From: Desulfosudis oleivorans
GTDB lineage: Bacteria; Desulfobacterota; Desulfobacteria; Desulfobacterales; SURF-7
DNA: 64,000 nt
Direction of reading: 5' to 3'
NCBI GenBank assembly: GCA_020723325.1
Contig: DYJD01000002.1
Span: 223,629 to 287,628 of the forward strand
In this document: piece by piece, positions 43,601-51,442 of the stretch
Position numbering within the stretch: position 1 is the stretch's first letter
Layout of the letters: each line of letters begins with the position of its first letter
Translations under genes and position numbers: made by a program
Notes under the pieces: model-generated
What the model was told of the DNA's origin: nothing
The model's database searches: none
What the model saw: the letters and a program-made list of their open reading frames with translations, nothing else

Positions 43601-45132
43601 TTGTCAATATCCCAACGATTGTCCTTGAAAAAAATTACCTTTTTTTCAATCAGGGATTTGAGCAGCTCCACGGCAAAAAACAGATTTCCATGACTCTTGT
43701 TGAAAATAAACCCGGATATTGCCCGGACATCCTCTTCAGCCTCAAAGAGCACACCGGCGACAAAGCGGTTCAACTGCTCGGCCGAAAAGCGGTTCAGATG
43801 AATTCGCTCAAATTTCGTTGCTGGGCTGCCGGCCAAGGCCGGTATTCTGTCCAAAAGGCCGGCCGCACTCATTTCCTCGCTGCGATAAGCGCCGATGATC
43901 AGAAGGGGTCGCGCTTCCAGGGCGCTGATCAGCTCGTTCAAAACCAGGAGGCTTTCCTGGTCCGGTTTATGCAAATCGTCGAAAAGAACGGTTTGTCCGG
44001 GTTCGATATCATGGGCAGAGCAGGGGTTCACGGTGATGCTGCCGCCGGCGGCCGTGACCTTTTTTTGGAATTCATCCATGAGCCTGGTTTTGCCGCTGCC
44101 GATTTCACCGCTGATCAGACACAGACCGCCTTGGCCGGAAAGCAGGTTTTTGTAAGCATCAGTGAGGGTGCGCAGCTCATTTTCCCGGGCAAGCAATTTT
44201 GTCCGATAAACAGGCTGGTCATACTCACCGCAAAATTCGAGAATGAAGTTATCCTGGCCCTGGCAGAATTTTTCCAGATCGCGCAATAAACCCCGGGCGT
44301 TCTGGTAGCGTTTTTCAGGCTCTTTTTCCAGGAGTTTCAACACGATCTTTTCCAGAATGGCCGGAATCCGGGGATTCCTAAAGGTGGGCAATTCCGGGAG
44401 TTGGGCGATGTGCTGGTGAAGGATGGAAACAATGTCGGCGCCGCTGAAGGGCAATACGCCGGTCAGCAGTTGGTAGAAAAGGATGCCCAGGGAATAAAGG
44501 TCGCTTCTTTCATCGATGCGCTTTTCGACAATGCCGCCATGTTCAGGAGCCATATACCCGAAGATCCGCAACATTTCCTCTGGCGAGCGGACGGCTTTCA
44601 GCTCCTGGATGGGTGTCAAACCAAAATCGGTGAGCTTGATTTTGTATTCGCTGCTGTTTTGCAGGGCTTCGTTCTGTTTATTTCCGCTTTCCGTAATGAT
44701 GATGTTGCCCGGCTTCAGGTTGCCGTGCAGGATTCCTTTGCGGTGCAAATAATCAAGTCCCAGGCAAACCTGGCGGATGATGTCCACCGCGTCCGGCAGC
44801 GGGATGGTTTTTTGTGCAAGGCGGGCGGCAAGGCTTTCCCCGGCCACATGTTCCATGGCGATATAGTAATGGAACTCAAAGACCTCGCCGATATCATAAA
44901 CTTTAATGATATTTTGATGTTTTAATTTGGTGATGGTGTTTGCAAGGGTAGTAAACCGGATAATGCCTTCCATGCGATTAAAGGTGCCGTTGCCGTTCAA
45001 GATTTTCACTGCCAGCGGGGAACCGTTTTTCGAATGTAACCAATTGGCGAGATACAAATCACCGCTGTCGCCTGGGGCAATTTTGGTCACAAGCCGGTAT
45101 TGGCTGTTGACAATTCGGTTCGTAAAATCCAT
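40645..45132 (-). CDS. Giant regulator: Ser/Thr kinase-like, AAA ATPase, TPR, GAF and AraC HTH
   Basis: A 1,495-residue single protein. Order: protein kinase domain (about 1-270; AVKIL lysine near 43, catalytic loop HGNLKPGN, TDFGLTP, MAPEHGG), an AAA/STAND ATPase (about 310-560; Walker A SGEIGSGKTRLMDEF, acidic Walker B QTVLFDDLHK), many TPR-like repeats (about 650-1170), a GAF domain (about 1200-1370; ATLVTGAQRGLFFG to LCLPIKAQKKTIAVCYFD) and a C-terminal AraC HTH (about 1385-1480; MCRQYLADSVGINPDHMGKFF, GFDSLTTFNRAFFKIMNVTPSKY). The kinase loop has Asn in place of the catalytic Asp (HRD to HGN), so it may be a pseudokinase. It resembles STAND sensors that end in a transcription factor. It reads away from the hydantoinase gene. 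Confidence 0.85.
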   Translation of the reverse strand: MDFTNRIVNSQYRLVTKIAPGDSGDLYLANWLHSKNGSPLAVKILNGNGTFNRMEGIIRFTTLANTITKLKHQNIIKVYDIGEVFEFHYYIAMEHVAGESLAARLAQKTIPLPDAVDIIRQVCLGLDYLHRKGILHGNLKPGNIIITESGNKQNEALQNSSEYKIKLTDFGLTPIQELKAVRSPEEMLRIFGYMAPEHGGIVEKRIDERSDLYSLGILFYQLLTGVLPFSGADIVSILHQHIAQLPELPTFRNPRIPAILEKIVLKLLEKEPEKRYQNARGLLRDLEKFCQGQDNFILEFCGEYDQPVYRTKLLARENELRTLTDAYKNLLSGQGGLCLISGEIGSGKTRLMDEFQKKVTAAGGSITVNPCSAHDIEPGQTVLFDDLHKPDQESLLVLNELISALEARPLLIIGAYRSEEMSAAGLLDRIPALAGSPATKFERIHLNRFSAEQLNRFVAGVLFEAEEDVRAISGFIFNKSHGNLFFAVELLKSLIEKKVIFFKDNRWDIDKTMLPEIEPAARVVTILISRMKLLGEAEQDLLAHAAVMGMTFDPKLLSELEGAGQAAVHQLMDKAAALYLIEPDLKTFGSFRFVHKRIQTVFYERIPAESRRQYHLRIATVIEQNHQQPIDQIVIELADHYLAAGENEKSIEYAFPAGLAAKANYANKEAIHYFSRGVDLLGGSKEPPVDPLKREIWIKCMYGLGDAFLIVGKNDEAITLYDTLLPHTQDRQAQADIYKQLSQAHFKKGDFNACEKYGRVGLELLGEHLPAGRCGAYYTISKELLVRLFHRMLPFLLIRKHENKADEGFKTIMWFYVSLLWSFVLSDVFKYTSSALRCLNLAERRIGPSKELGMVYAGYAMIWASIPLYNQSIDYLKKALKLRDRLDDKWGIAQTYQFLGFALSWQGQYRRSITCFQKSKQLFEKIGDMRELGMSVGGLLHNYILISDYEKAKCLIDHYNRITHLTKDVYGISESWIYRTAYYFETGEIEKAEYFAVKGYTYSLERKVFFPNCIFCIELGRICLEKGDVLNALEYLKKAKELYRTNHFLKHYTVQLYNYLAEALMASYTVHMEKMEPGEKKRCLKKIKIYCDRAVKNTRNANWTAHRGGALLASAKYHALTGNHKDAEGLFQEMIAHCEKIGRRYEQARGLYEYGLFLSQSGSLKNARLSFASAYQIFNEIGSKAFVEKIRAMLGLRQDNFNPAPIRNLVDQERLAAIAAWRDSSDGIADMAELIQRMISKATLVTGAQRGLFFGNNPGQDPAYHLFKSSLDQDPKGYCKQVIADVLQKGAPVLVMDAAKDPRYAHDESVRKEGLKSILCLPIKAQKKTIAVCYFDNSLSSGVFTPKDASMLSSMVYDLVVPLLQQDQTEHQENGKKPSLTEFTREKIKEVIAYITTNYTSPKMCRQYLADSVGINPDHMGKFFKQLTGKKVNDYINELRIKDAADKLIKTDDNIINIAFAVGFDSLTTFNRAFFKIMNVTPSKYRGERCVVECN

Positions 45133-45216
45133 GGTGCCACCTTTAAATATTATTGGGTATATAATGAGGCTATAACAAATAGTGAAAAAGAGTCAAGTTA
45201 CAACCCAAACCGCTTA

Positions 45217-45258
45217 TTGACACCAAATTATTTTTACGTTAGTTCATTCGAGCTAACG
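45217..45258 (+). promoter_or_regulatory. Candidate promoter/operator between divergent genes
   Basis: TTGACA at 45217-45222 is followed by a perfect palindrome CGTTAG (45237-45242) and CTAACG (45253-45258), overlapping where a -10 box would lie. A T run follows. It could be an operator for the AraC-type regulator encoded divergently at 40645-45132, or an unrelated hairpin. Both are inference from position. Confidence 0.3.
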
Positions 45259-45294
45259 ACGTTTTTTACAAGCACTAATTTTAGGAAAAAAATA

Positions 45295-46992
45295 ATGATC
45301 ATAGGGCTGGATGTGGGTGGGACCCATACAGATGTGGTTTTGCTGGATCAGGAGAACCTGGTAAACCAGATCAAGGTCCGTACGGATGAGTCGGATTTGT
45401 TCCAAAGTGTTTTGGAAGGGCTTTCGCGGATTACCGAAGGTGTTGACCCCAAGCGGATCGAACGGGTGGTGCTGAGTACCACCCTGACCACCAATGCCAT
45501 AGTCCAAGGGGCCATGCCCAATGTGGGCATGATCGTTTCCAGCGGTCCGGGCATTGATCCTAAGTTTTTCCGCACCAACGAACATTATTATCCGGTGGCC
45601 GGTTCCATTGATCATCGCGGCCGCCGCATTGAGCCCCTGGACCCGGATGAAATCAAGGCCGTGGGCAAAAACCTGGCTGGGGCCGGGGTCCGGTATGTGG
45701 GCGTGGTCGGCAAGTTTTCCTCCCGCAATCCCAGCCATGAGCTGGAAATCCGCAAGCTCCTGCGGGATCAGTTTGAGCATATCTTTCTTGGGCACCGCAT
45801 CTCCGGCAACCTCAATTTTCCCCGGCGCATTGCCACCACCTTTCTGAATGCCGCGGTTTATCCGGTTCATAAGGAATTTTTCACGGCCGTGAAACGCTCC
45901 CTGGATCGCCATGGCATGAAAGTGCCGATCCACATTCTCAAGGCCGACGGCGGCACCATGAGTCTGGATTACTCCATTGATTTTCCCGGGCAGACGATTT
46001 TATCCGGCCCGGCCGCCAGCGTGATGGGCGCCTGCGCCTTTGCGCCTGAGGACAGGGATGTCATCGTCCTGGACATCGGCGGCACCACCACCGACATGGC
46101 CGTGCTCATGGGCGGTGTGCCCCTGATCGATCCTTTTGGTATCGAGTTGAGCGGGTATAAAACCTTGATCCGCTCCCTCAATACCCGTTCCATCGGGCTG
46201 GGCGGCGACAGTGTGGTCCGGGTGATTCAGGGGCAATTGACCATCGGACCGGACCGCCTAGGTCCGGCCATGGGATATGGCGGGTCGGCACCCACCCCCA
46301 CGGATGCCTTGATCGCCCTGGACATTGTAACCGATGCTGAAAAAGCCAGATCCGTGGCCGGCCTTGAGCCTCTGGCCCTGACCCTGGGTATTTCCATTGC
46401 CGAAACCGCGGAACGCATATTCAATCTGGCCTGCGATCGGATTCTTTCGGAATCCGCCAAGATGGTGGCCCAGATCAATGCCAAACCGGTCTATACCATC
46501 CATGAATTGCATGAGGGCTATCAGGTTGATCCCAAAACCATCATGGTGCTGGGCGGACCGGCGCCCTATTTTGCCAAGCGTCTTGCCCAAAACAGCTCCT
46601 ATGAAGTGCGCACCGTGCCCAGATGGAAAGTGGCCAATGCCATCGGCGCGGCCCTGGCCCGGGCTACCTGCGAGGTCACCTTGTTTGCCGATACCGAGCG
46701 GGGAATACTGACGGCGCCTGAGGAAAAATTCAAGAAAAACGTCGGCAGGGATTTTTCCAGGGATGAGGCGGTGGAAAAAGCCTTTGAGCTTTTAAAGGAA
46801 AAGGCCCTGGTGAAAGGCGAGGCCAATGCCCAGGACCTGGAGATGGAACTTCTGGAGGATCTGCAGTTCAACATGGTCAGGGGATTTGATACCACCGGAA
46901 AGAACATCCGCATCAAGGCCCAAGTCAAACCCGGACTGATTCATGGCTATGGCGCAGTGGCCAAGAAGTTGTCAGAGGAGGCCGAGCGCTAG
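45295..46992 (+). CDS. Hydantoinase/oxoprolinase family protein (HyuA-like)
   Basis: A 565-residue protein of the ASKHA ATPase fold: IGLDVGGTHTDVVLLDQENLV at the N-terminus (phosphate-1), LSTTLTTNAIVQGAMPNVGMIVSSGPG, a central DIGGTTTDMAVLMGGVPLIDP (phosphate-2) and SIGLGGDSVVRVIQGQLTIGP. Such proteins use ATP to hydrolyse cyclic amides (hydantoins, 5-oxoproline) or carboxylate ketones, often with a HyuB partner. No hyuB is seen, so the substrate is open. The ATG at 45295 is chosen because the family N-terminus starts directly there; the upstream frame from 45100 lies mostly in the neighbour's leader. Confidence 0.88.
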   Translation: MIIGLDVGGTHTDVVLLDQENLVNQIKVRTDESDLFQSVLEGLSRITEGVDPKRIERVVLSTTLTTNAIVQGAMPNVGMIVSSGPGIDPKFFRTNEHYYPVAGSIDHRGRRIEPLDPDEIKAVGKNLAGAGVRYVGVVGKFSSRNPSHELEIRKLLRDQFEHIFLGHRISGNLNFPRRIATTFLNAAVYPVHKEFFTAVKRSLDRHGMKVPIHILKADGGTMSLDYSIDFPGQTILSGPAASVMGACAFAPEDRDVIVLDIGGTTTDMAVLMGGVPLIDPFGIELSGYKTLIRSLNTRSIGLGGDSVVRVIQGQLTIGPDRLGPAMGYGGSAPTPTDALIALDIVTDAEKARSVAGLEPLALTLGISIAETAERIFNLACDRILSESAKMVAQINAKPVYTIHELHEGYQVDPKTIMVLGGPAPYFAKRLAQNSSYEVRTVPRWKVANAIGAALARATCEVTLFADTERGILTAPEEKFKKNVGRDFSRDEAVEKAFELLKEKALVKGEANAQDLEMELLEDLQFNMVRGFDTTGKNIRIKAQVKPGLIHGYGAVAKKLSEEAER

Positions 46993-47033
46993 CCCAGGGA
47001 TGGACATGGTTATTTTTTCGTCCGTCCTTAAAT

Positions 47034-47080
47034 AGTGGGAGCGGCTTCCAGTCGCGATTCGGCCGAAATGATGATCAAGA
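47034..47080. repeat. Palindromic element A, copy 6
   Basis: TAGTGGGAGCGGCTTCCAGT followed by CGCGATTCGGCCGAAATGAT. The right outer arm is present; the left is not visible. It lies in the gap between the hydantoinase gene and the deacetylase gene. Confidence 0.7.
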
Positions 47081-47154
47081 TTTAAAGGGATGAAAGTCAA
47101 GGACGGCACAGGCTTTATGGACCGCCGTTTTGTAAGGAATGCCGGAGATATATT

Positions 47155-48465
47155 ATGATAAAATCGAAAAACCGTACCGGGCTGGTTTTTTTCCCGGCCT
47201 TTGACTGGGCCATTGATCCCACCCATCCGGAACGGGAGGAACGCCTGCTTTACACCCAGGACCAGGTCTTTGAGGAAGGGATCCTGGATATTGAGGGGAT
47301 CACGGAATTCAAGCCGGATCTGGTGACGGCCACGGATATCCAACGCACGCATTTTTGTGTGCCTGATGTCTGGTCCGTCACCACCGAATCCCACTTCATC
47401 AGTGCCGGCGGCGCCAAAACCATCGGCATGGCCGTGATGGACAAAAAAATCGAGCGCGGTTTTGCCCTGGTCCGTCCGCCGGGGCACCATGCCATGCGGG
47501 TAGTGCATGGCTGCCGGGGCTTCTGCAACATCAACATCGAAGCCATCATGATTGAATACCTGCGCAAAGCCTACGGCATCCGGCGCGTGGCCATTGTGGA
47601 TACGGATTGCCATCACGGCGACGGCACCCAGGATCTTTATTGGCATGATCCGGACACACTGTTCATTTCCATTCACCAGGATGGCCGCACCCTGTATCCC
47701 GGCTCCGGTTTCATCAATGAGCTGGGCGGCCCCAATGCCTTTGGCACCACCATCAATATTCCCCTGCCGCCGTATACTTCGGAAGAAGGTTTTCTGTACA
47801 GCATTGAAAAAGTGGTGCTGCCCATTCTGGCGGATTTCAAACCGGAACTGGTCATTAATTCCGCCGGCCAGGACAATCATTATTCGGATCCCATCACCAA
47901 TATGAACTTCTCGGCCCAGGGCTATGCCCGTTTGACGGACATGCTCAAGGCCGACATCGCCGTGTTGGAAGGCGGTTATTCCATTGAGGGGGCTTTGCCC
48001 TATGTGAATGCTGGCATCATCCTGGCCATGGCCGGGATTGACTACAGCCATATCCATGAACCGGACTATGATCCGGTGCGGATGCGCCAGGCCCGCAGCA
48101 TCACCCAGCAAATCAAGGAGATCGGCGACAAGGTCTTAAGCTATTGGCAGGAGCGGGAAGCCATCAAGGAAAAACTGCGGCCCGCGGGTCCGTTCACCGA
48201 GCGCAACCGCAGAATTTTTTATGATACCGACGGTATCACCGAAACCCAACGGGAGAAAATCCGGATTTGTTCCGACTGCGGCGGCGCCTTGCGCATTGAT
48301 TCGGAAACCGATTCAGGCGCACGGATTCTGGCGGTTCACATTCCCATGCATGCTTGCCGGGCCTGCCAGGAGACCGGTTATCGCTGGTTTGGAGAAGCCA
48401 GAACAACCGACTTCGGAAAGATTTATCTCCAGGACCGGCCCAAGGATGAATACCTGGTGAAATAA
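47155..48465 (+). CDS. Histone deacetylase-like amidohydrolase with C-terminal zinc ribbon
   Basis: A 436-residue protein. Residues about 1-320 are the arginase/deacetylase fold: ERGFALVRPPGHHAMRVVHG (paired histidines), VDTDCHHGDGTQDLYW (zinc-binding Asp/His), INSAGQDNHYSDP and the LEGGYSIEGALP loop with the catalytic-type tyrosine position. Members remove acetyl groups from acetyl-lysine, acetylpolyamines or related amides. Residues about 385-420 add a compact four-cysteine element (CSDCGG ... CRACQETGY) uncommon in this family, likely a zinc ribbon. The EF-P ligase-like gene starts 48 bases downstream. Confidence 0.86.
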   Translation: MIKSKNRTGLVFFPAFDWAIDPTHPEREERLLYTQDQVFEEGILDIEGITEFKPDLVTATDIQRTHFCVPDVWSVTTESHFISAGGAKTIGMAVMDKKIERGFALVRPPGHHAMRVVHGCRGFCNINIEAIMIEYLRKAYGIRRVAIVDTDCHHGDGTQDLYWHDPDTLFISIHQDGRTLYPGSGFINELGGPNAFGTTINIPLPPYTSEEGFLYSIEKVVLPILADFKPELVINSAGQDNHYSDPITNMNFSAQGYARLTDMLKADIAVLEGGYSIEGALPYVNAGIILAMAGIDYSHIHEPDYDPVRMRQARSITQQIKEIGDKVLSYWQEREAIKEKLRPAGPFTERNRRIFYDTDGITETQREKIRICSDCGGALRIDSETDSGARILAVHIPMHACRACQETGYRWFGEARTTDFGKIYLQDRPKDEYLVK

Positions 48466-48513
48466 GCAAAGAAACAACGGACAGTCGCGATTCTTACACT
48501 TTCTCAACACAAT

Positions 48514-49398
48514 TTGCATTTGCGGGCCAGGGTGCTTCAGGCCGTGCGTGCTTTTTTTTCCAGCCGAGACTTTTTGGAAGTGGAAACCCCGTTGCGCATA
48601 CCGGCGCCGGCGCCGGAGGCCCACATCATAGCGCCGCCGGCCGGTGACTGGTTTTTGCAGACTTCGCCGGAAGTTTGCATGAAACGGCTTCTGGCAGCCG
48701 GCATTCCAAGGCTTTTTCAAATCTGCAGATGCTTCCGCCAGGGCGAACGCGGGGACCGTCATCTGCCGGAATTTACCCTGCTGGAATGGTATGCGGCCCA
48801 AATGGATTATAACGGCATGATGCAACAGTGCGAAGAACTGATCCAGGCCATTGCCCTTGGCATCGGCGGCGGCACGCAAATCCAATATCAGGGCGCGGTC
48901 ATCGACCTCACGCGGCCATGGCCGCGTTTGACCGTGGCCGAGGCTTTTGAACGTTTCACGGAGCTTACACCGGAGCAAGCCCTGGCAACGGGTTGTTTTG
49001 ACGAAATGATCGGCTGCCGCATCGAGCCCCGCCTTGGTCTTGATAAACCGGTTTTTTTGTGTGATTATCCTGTGTCCCAGGCGGCCCTGGCCCGGATCAG
49101 CCCGGATAATCCAGCGGTGGCCCAACGTTTTGAGCTGTATATCGGCGGCCTGGAACTTTGCAACGCCTTTACGGAACTGACCGATCCGGCAGAACAACGG
49201 ACACGGTTTGAATCCCAGCAGCGGCAAATGCTTGCGGCCGGTTTACTGCCATATCCCATGCCGGAAAAATTTTTGGAAGAACTGGCCGCCATGCCGCCTT
49301 CTGCCGGCAACGCCTTGGGCCTAGACCGCTTGATCATGCTGTTTGCCGATACCGCCCGGATTGACGAGGTGGTGGCTTTTACGCCGGAGGCACTTTAG
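48514..49398 (+). CDS. epmA: EF-P lysine ligase-like protein (EpmA/GenX/PoxA type)
   Basis: A 294-residue class II lysyl-tRNA synthetase-like enzyme without the anticodon domain. Motif 2 region MKRLLAAGIPRLFQICRCFRQGERGDRHLPEFTLLEWY, the lysine-activating FLCDYPVSQAALARI segment and motif 3 PSAGNALGLDRLIMLF match EpmA, which attaches beta-lysine to translation factor EF-P. The start is a TTG at 48514, in frame with no ATG upstream; the N-terminus LHLRARVLQAVRAFF aligns with the EpmA start, so the gene appears complete. The neighbouring EpmB and EF-P genes are not seen. Confidence 0.9.
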   Translation: MHLRARVLQAVRAFFSSRDFLEVETPLRIPAPAPEAHIIAPPAGDWFLQTSPEVCMKRLLAAGIPRLFQICRCFRQGERGDRHLPEFTLLEWYAAQMDYNGMMQQCEELIQAIALGIGGGTQIQYQGAVIDLTRPWPRLTVAEAFERFTELTPEQALATGCFDEMIGCRIEPRLGLDKPVFLCDYPVSQAALARISPDNPAVAQRFELYIGGLELCNAFTELTDPAEQRTRFESQQRQMLAAGLLPYPMPEKFLEELAAMPPSAGNALGLDRLIMLFADTARIDEVVAFTPEAL

Positions 49399-49445
49399 AC
49401 ATTTCACACATTTCCGGTTCGACCGGTATCATTAAGGGGGGAGAA

Positions 49446-50231
49446 ATGGCCAAACAAACCCGTATCATCGATCTCAGCATCGCCATTGAAGTGGATCTGC
49501 CCAGTGATCCGCCCATGATGATTCCCAAAATCGACTACCTGGATCACGAATCCGGGGCCGAGCAGATGCAGATGTTTTTTCAAGGACTCAAAAAAGAACA
49601 GTTGCCCAAGGGATTGGGCTGGGCTGTGGAATTTGTTTCACTCACCACCCATTCGGGCACCCATCTGGATGCGCCTTACCACTACCATCCCTTCATGGAC
49701 AACGGCCGGCCGGCCTTGACCATAGACCAGATTCCCCTGGAATGGTGCTTCAGCGACGGGGTGGTGCTGGATTTTTCCAAAAAGGAGGACGGCGCGCGCA
49801 TTACCGCCGCGGATGTGGAAAAGGAGCTGGCGCGCATCGGCTATGATCTCAAACCATTGGACATTGTATTGATCCGCACGGATGCGGACAAGGTCTGGGG
49901 CAAGCCCGAATACCTGATCAAAGGCGCGGGCATGACCCGGGAATCCACCCTGTTTTTACTGGATCAGGGCGTGAAGGTAGTGGGCACGGATGCCTGGTCC
50001 TGGGATCGCCCCCTGCCTTTTCTGTCCCAGGAATTTCAGGCCACGGGAGATCCTTCGGTGGTTTGGGAAGCCCATTTTGCCGGCATTGAAAAGGGCTATT
50101 GCCATATGGAAAAACTGGCCAACCTGGATCAGATCCCCCGGCCGTACGGCTTCAAGGTCTCCTGCTTTCCGGTGCGGATCAAATCCGCCTCAGCCGGCTG
50201 GGTGCGGGCTGTGGCTTTGGTGGAGGATTAA
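49446..50231 (+). CDS. Cyclase family protein (kynurenine formamidase-like fold)
   Basis: A 261-residue metal-dependent hydrolase of the cyclase family, with the signature VSLTTHSGTHLDAPYHYHPF (HxGTHxDxPxH) near residue 70 and a later DIVLIRTDADKVWG region. The family opens amide or ester rings (for example formylkynurenine, isatin). The context of two TRAP-type binding proteins downstream suggests a role on an imported compound, but the substrate is unknown. Strong AGGGGGGAG-type site before the ATG. Confidence 0.87.
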   Translation: MAKQTRIIDLSIAIEVDLPSDPPMMIPKIDYLDHESGAEQMQMFFQGLKKEQLPKGLGWAVEFVSLTTHSGTHLDAPYHYHPFMDNGRPALTIDQIPLEWCFSDGVVLDFSKKEDGARITAADVEKELARIGYDLKPLDIVLIRTDADKVWGKPEYLIKGAGMTRESTLFLLDQGVKVVGTDAWSWDRPLPFLSQEFQATGDPSVVWEAHFAGIEKGYCHMEKLANLDQIPRPYGFKVSCFPVRIKSASAGWVRAVALVED

Positions 50232-50367
50232 GGCGCCGGCAAGAAGCTGTTTGCAATTTTGAATGAAAAATATTATGGCGGATGCAGTCAGATGGATAAG
50301 CTTTTTCATGGGCAGGCTTACCCTGAATAATCCTTCAATCCCCCATTTGCTCTAAAGGAGTCGCGTG

Positions 50368-51417
50368 ATGAAACCAAAACTGCTGGGCCTTTTGCTTGCA
50401 ACCCACCTTTGTTTTTTCCTATGTTCCGCCGGCCTTGCCAAGGAAAACGCCAAAAACACCATCAAGATCGCCACCCTGGCGCCCCAGGGTTCCATGTCAG
50501 GTAATTTGCTGAGTGAGCTGAATGAAAAAATAATCGCCGAGACCCAAAATGATGTGGGTTTTAAAATCTATTTCGGCGGGGTCCAGGGGGATGCCCAGGA
50601 TGTGTTGCGCAAGATCAAATTCAAGCAATTGCATGGCGCCATGCTGCCGTCCTATGGTCTGGGGCAAATCGCTTCGGATATCCGTGTCACCGGTCTGCCC
50701 TACATATTCAGAAACTATGAAGAAGTGCGCTATGTCCGGGACAAACTGGAAGATCACATGAACAATGCCTTGAAGGCCAAAGGTTTTGTGGCCCTGGGAT
50801 GGTATGATATCGGGTTTGTCTACAGTTTTTCCAAGGTGCCCATCACTTCCGTGGAGATCGCCCGCCAGCAGAAATTCTGGGCCCCGGAAGGCGACCCCTT
50901 GGCCAAGAAGGTCTATGAAGTCATTGGGATCACGCCCGTATCCCTTTCCATCACGGATGTGCTGACCTCCCTCTCCACCCGCCTGGTCGACGCAGCCAGC
51001 GCTCCGCCTATTGCAGCCGTGGGCTTTCGCTGGTACACAAAATTTCAATACATGACGGAATATCCTTCCACCAATGTTGTGGGCGCCCTGGTGGTGGACA
51101 AGGAAACTTTTGATAAAATTTCGCCGGCGAACCAGGAAAAAGTCTTGGGCCTCAGCCGGGAATATTGCCTCAAGATTCAAGCCGGCCATCAAAAAGAAAA
51201 CGCCAAGAGCATCGATCTGCTGAAAAAATCGGGGATTTCCATTGTCCGCAACCAGGATGACAAGGCCTATCAAAAATTTATCGACGAAACCGCCCAAAAA
51301 ACCATGGATGGTCTAGTGGGGGAGTGTTATTCAAGAGAGCTGCTGGACAAGACCCTGGCATATCTGAAGGAATACCGTGACCTGCATCCGGAAAGCGCAG
51401 TGGCGCGAATTGAGTAG
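50368..51417 (+). CDS. dctP: TRAP transporter solute-binding protein (DctP type)
   Basis: A 349-residue periplasmic binding protein with signal peptide (LGLLLATHLCFFLCSAGLA) and the DctP fold (IKIATLAPQGS near 30, KFKQLHGAML, GLPYIFRNYEEVRYVRDKL, FWAPEGDPLAKKV, VTDVLTSL-like segment and a final YSRELLDKTLAYLKEY). TRAP systems use ion gradients to import carboxylates and need DctQ and DctM membrane partners, none of which is in this window. ATG 50368 follows AAAGGAG. A related gene follows directly. Confidence 0.9.
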   Translation: MKPKLLGLLLATHLCFFLCSAGLAKENAKNTIKIATLAPQGSMSGNLLSELNEKIIAETQNDVGFKIYFGGVQGDAQDVLRKIKFKQLHGAMLPSYGLGQIASDIRVTGLPYIFRNYEEVRYVRDKLEDHMNNALKAKGFVALGWYDIGFVYSFSKVPITSVEIARQQKFWAPEGDPLAKKVYEVIGITPVSLSITDVLTSLSTRLVDAASAPPIAAVGFRWYTKFQYMTEYPSTNVVGALVVDKETFDKISPANQEKVLGLSREYCLKIQAGHQKENAKSIDLLKKSGISIVRNQDDKAYQKFIDETAQKTMDGLVGECYSRELLDKTLAYLKEYRDLHPESAVARIE

Positions 51418-51442
51418 AACAGACTAGAATAGGGAGACCAGC

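Noticed and set aside
46972-48111. A 379-codon minus-strand frame opposite the deacetylase gene
   Set aside because: Antisense of the HDAC-like coding sequence, with no recognised domain.
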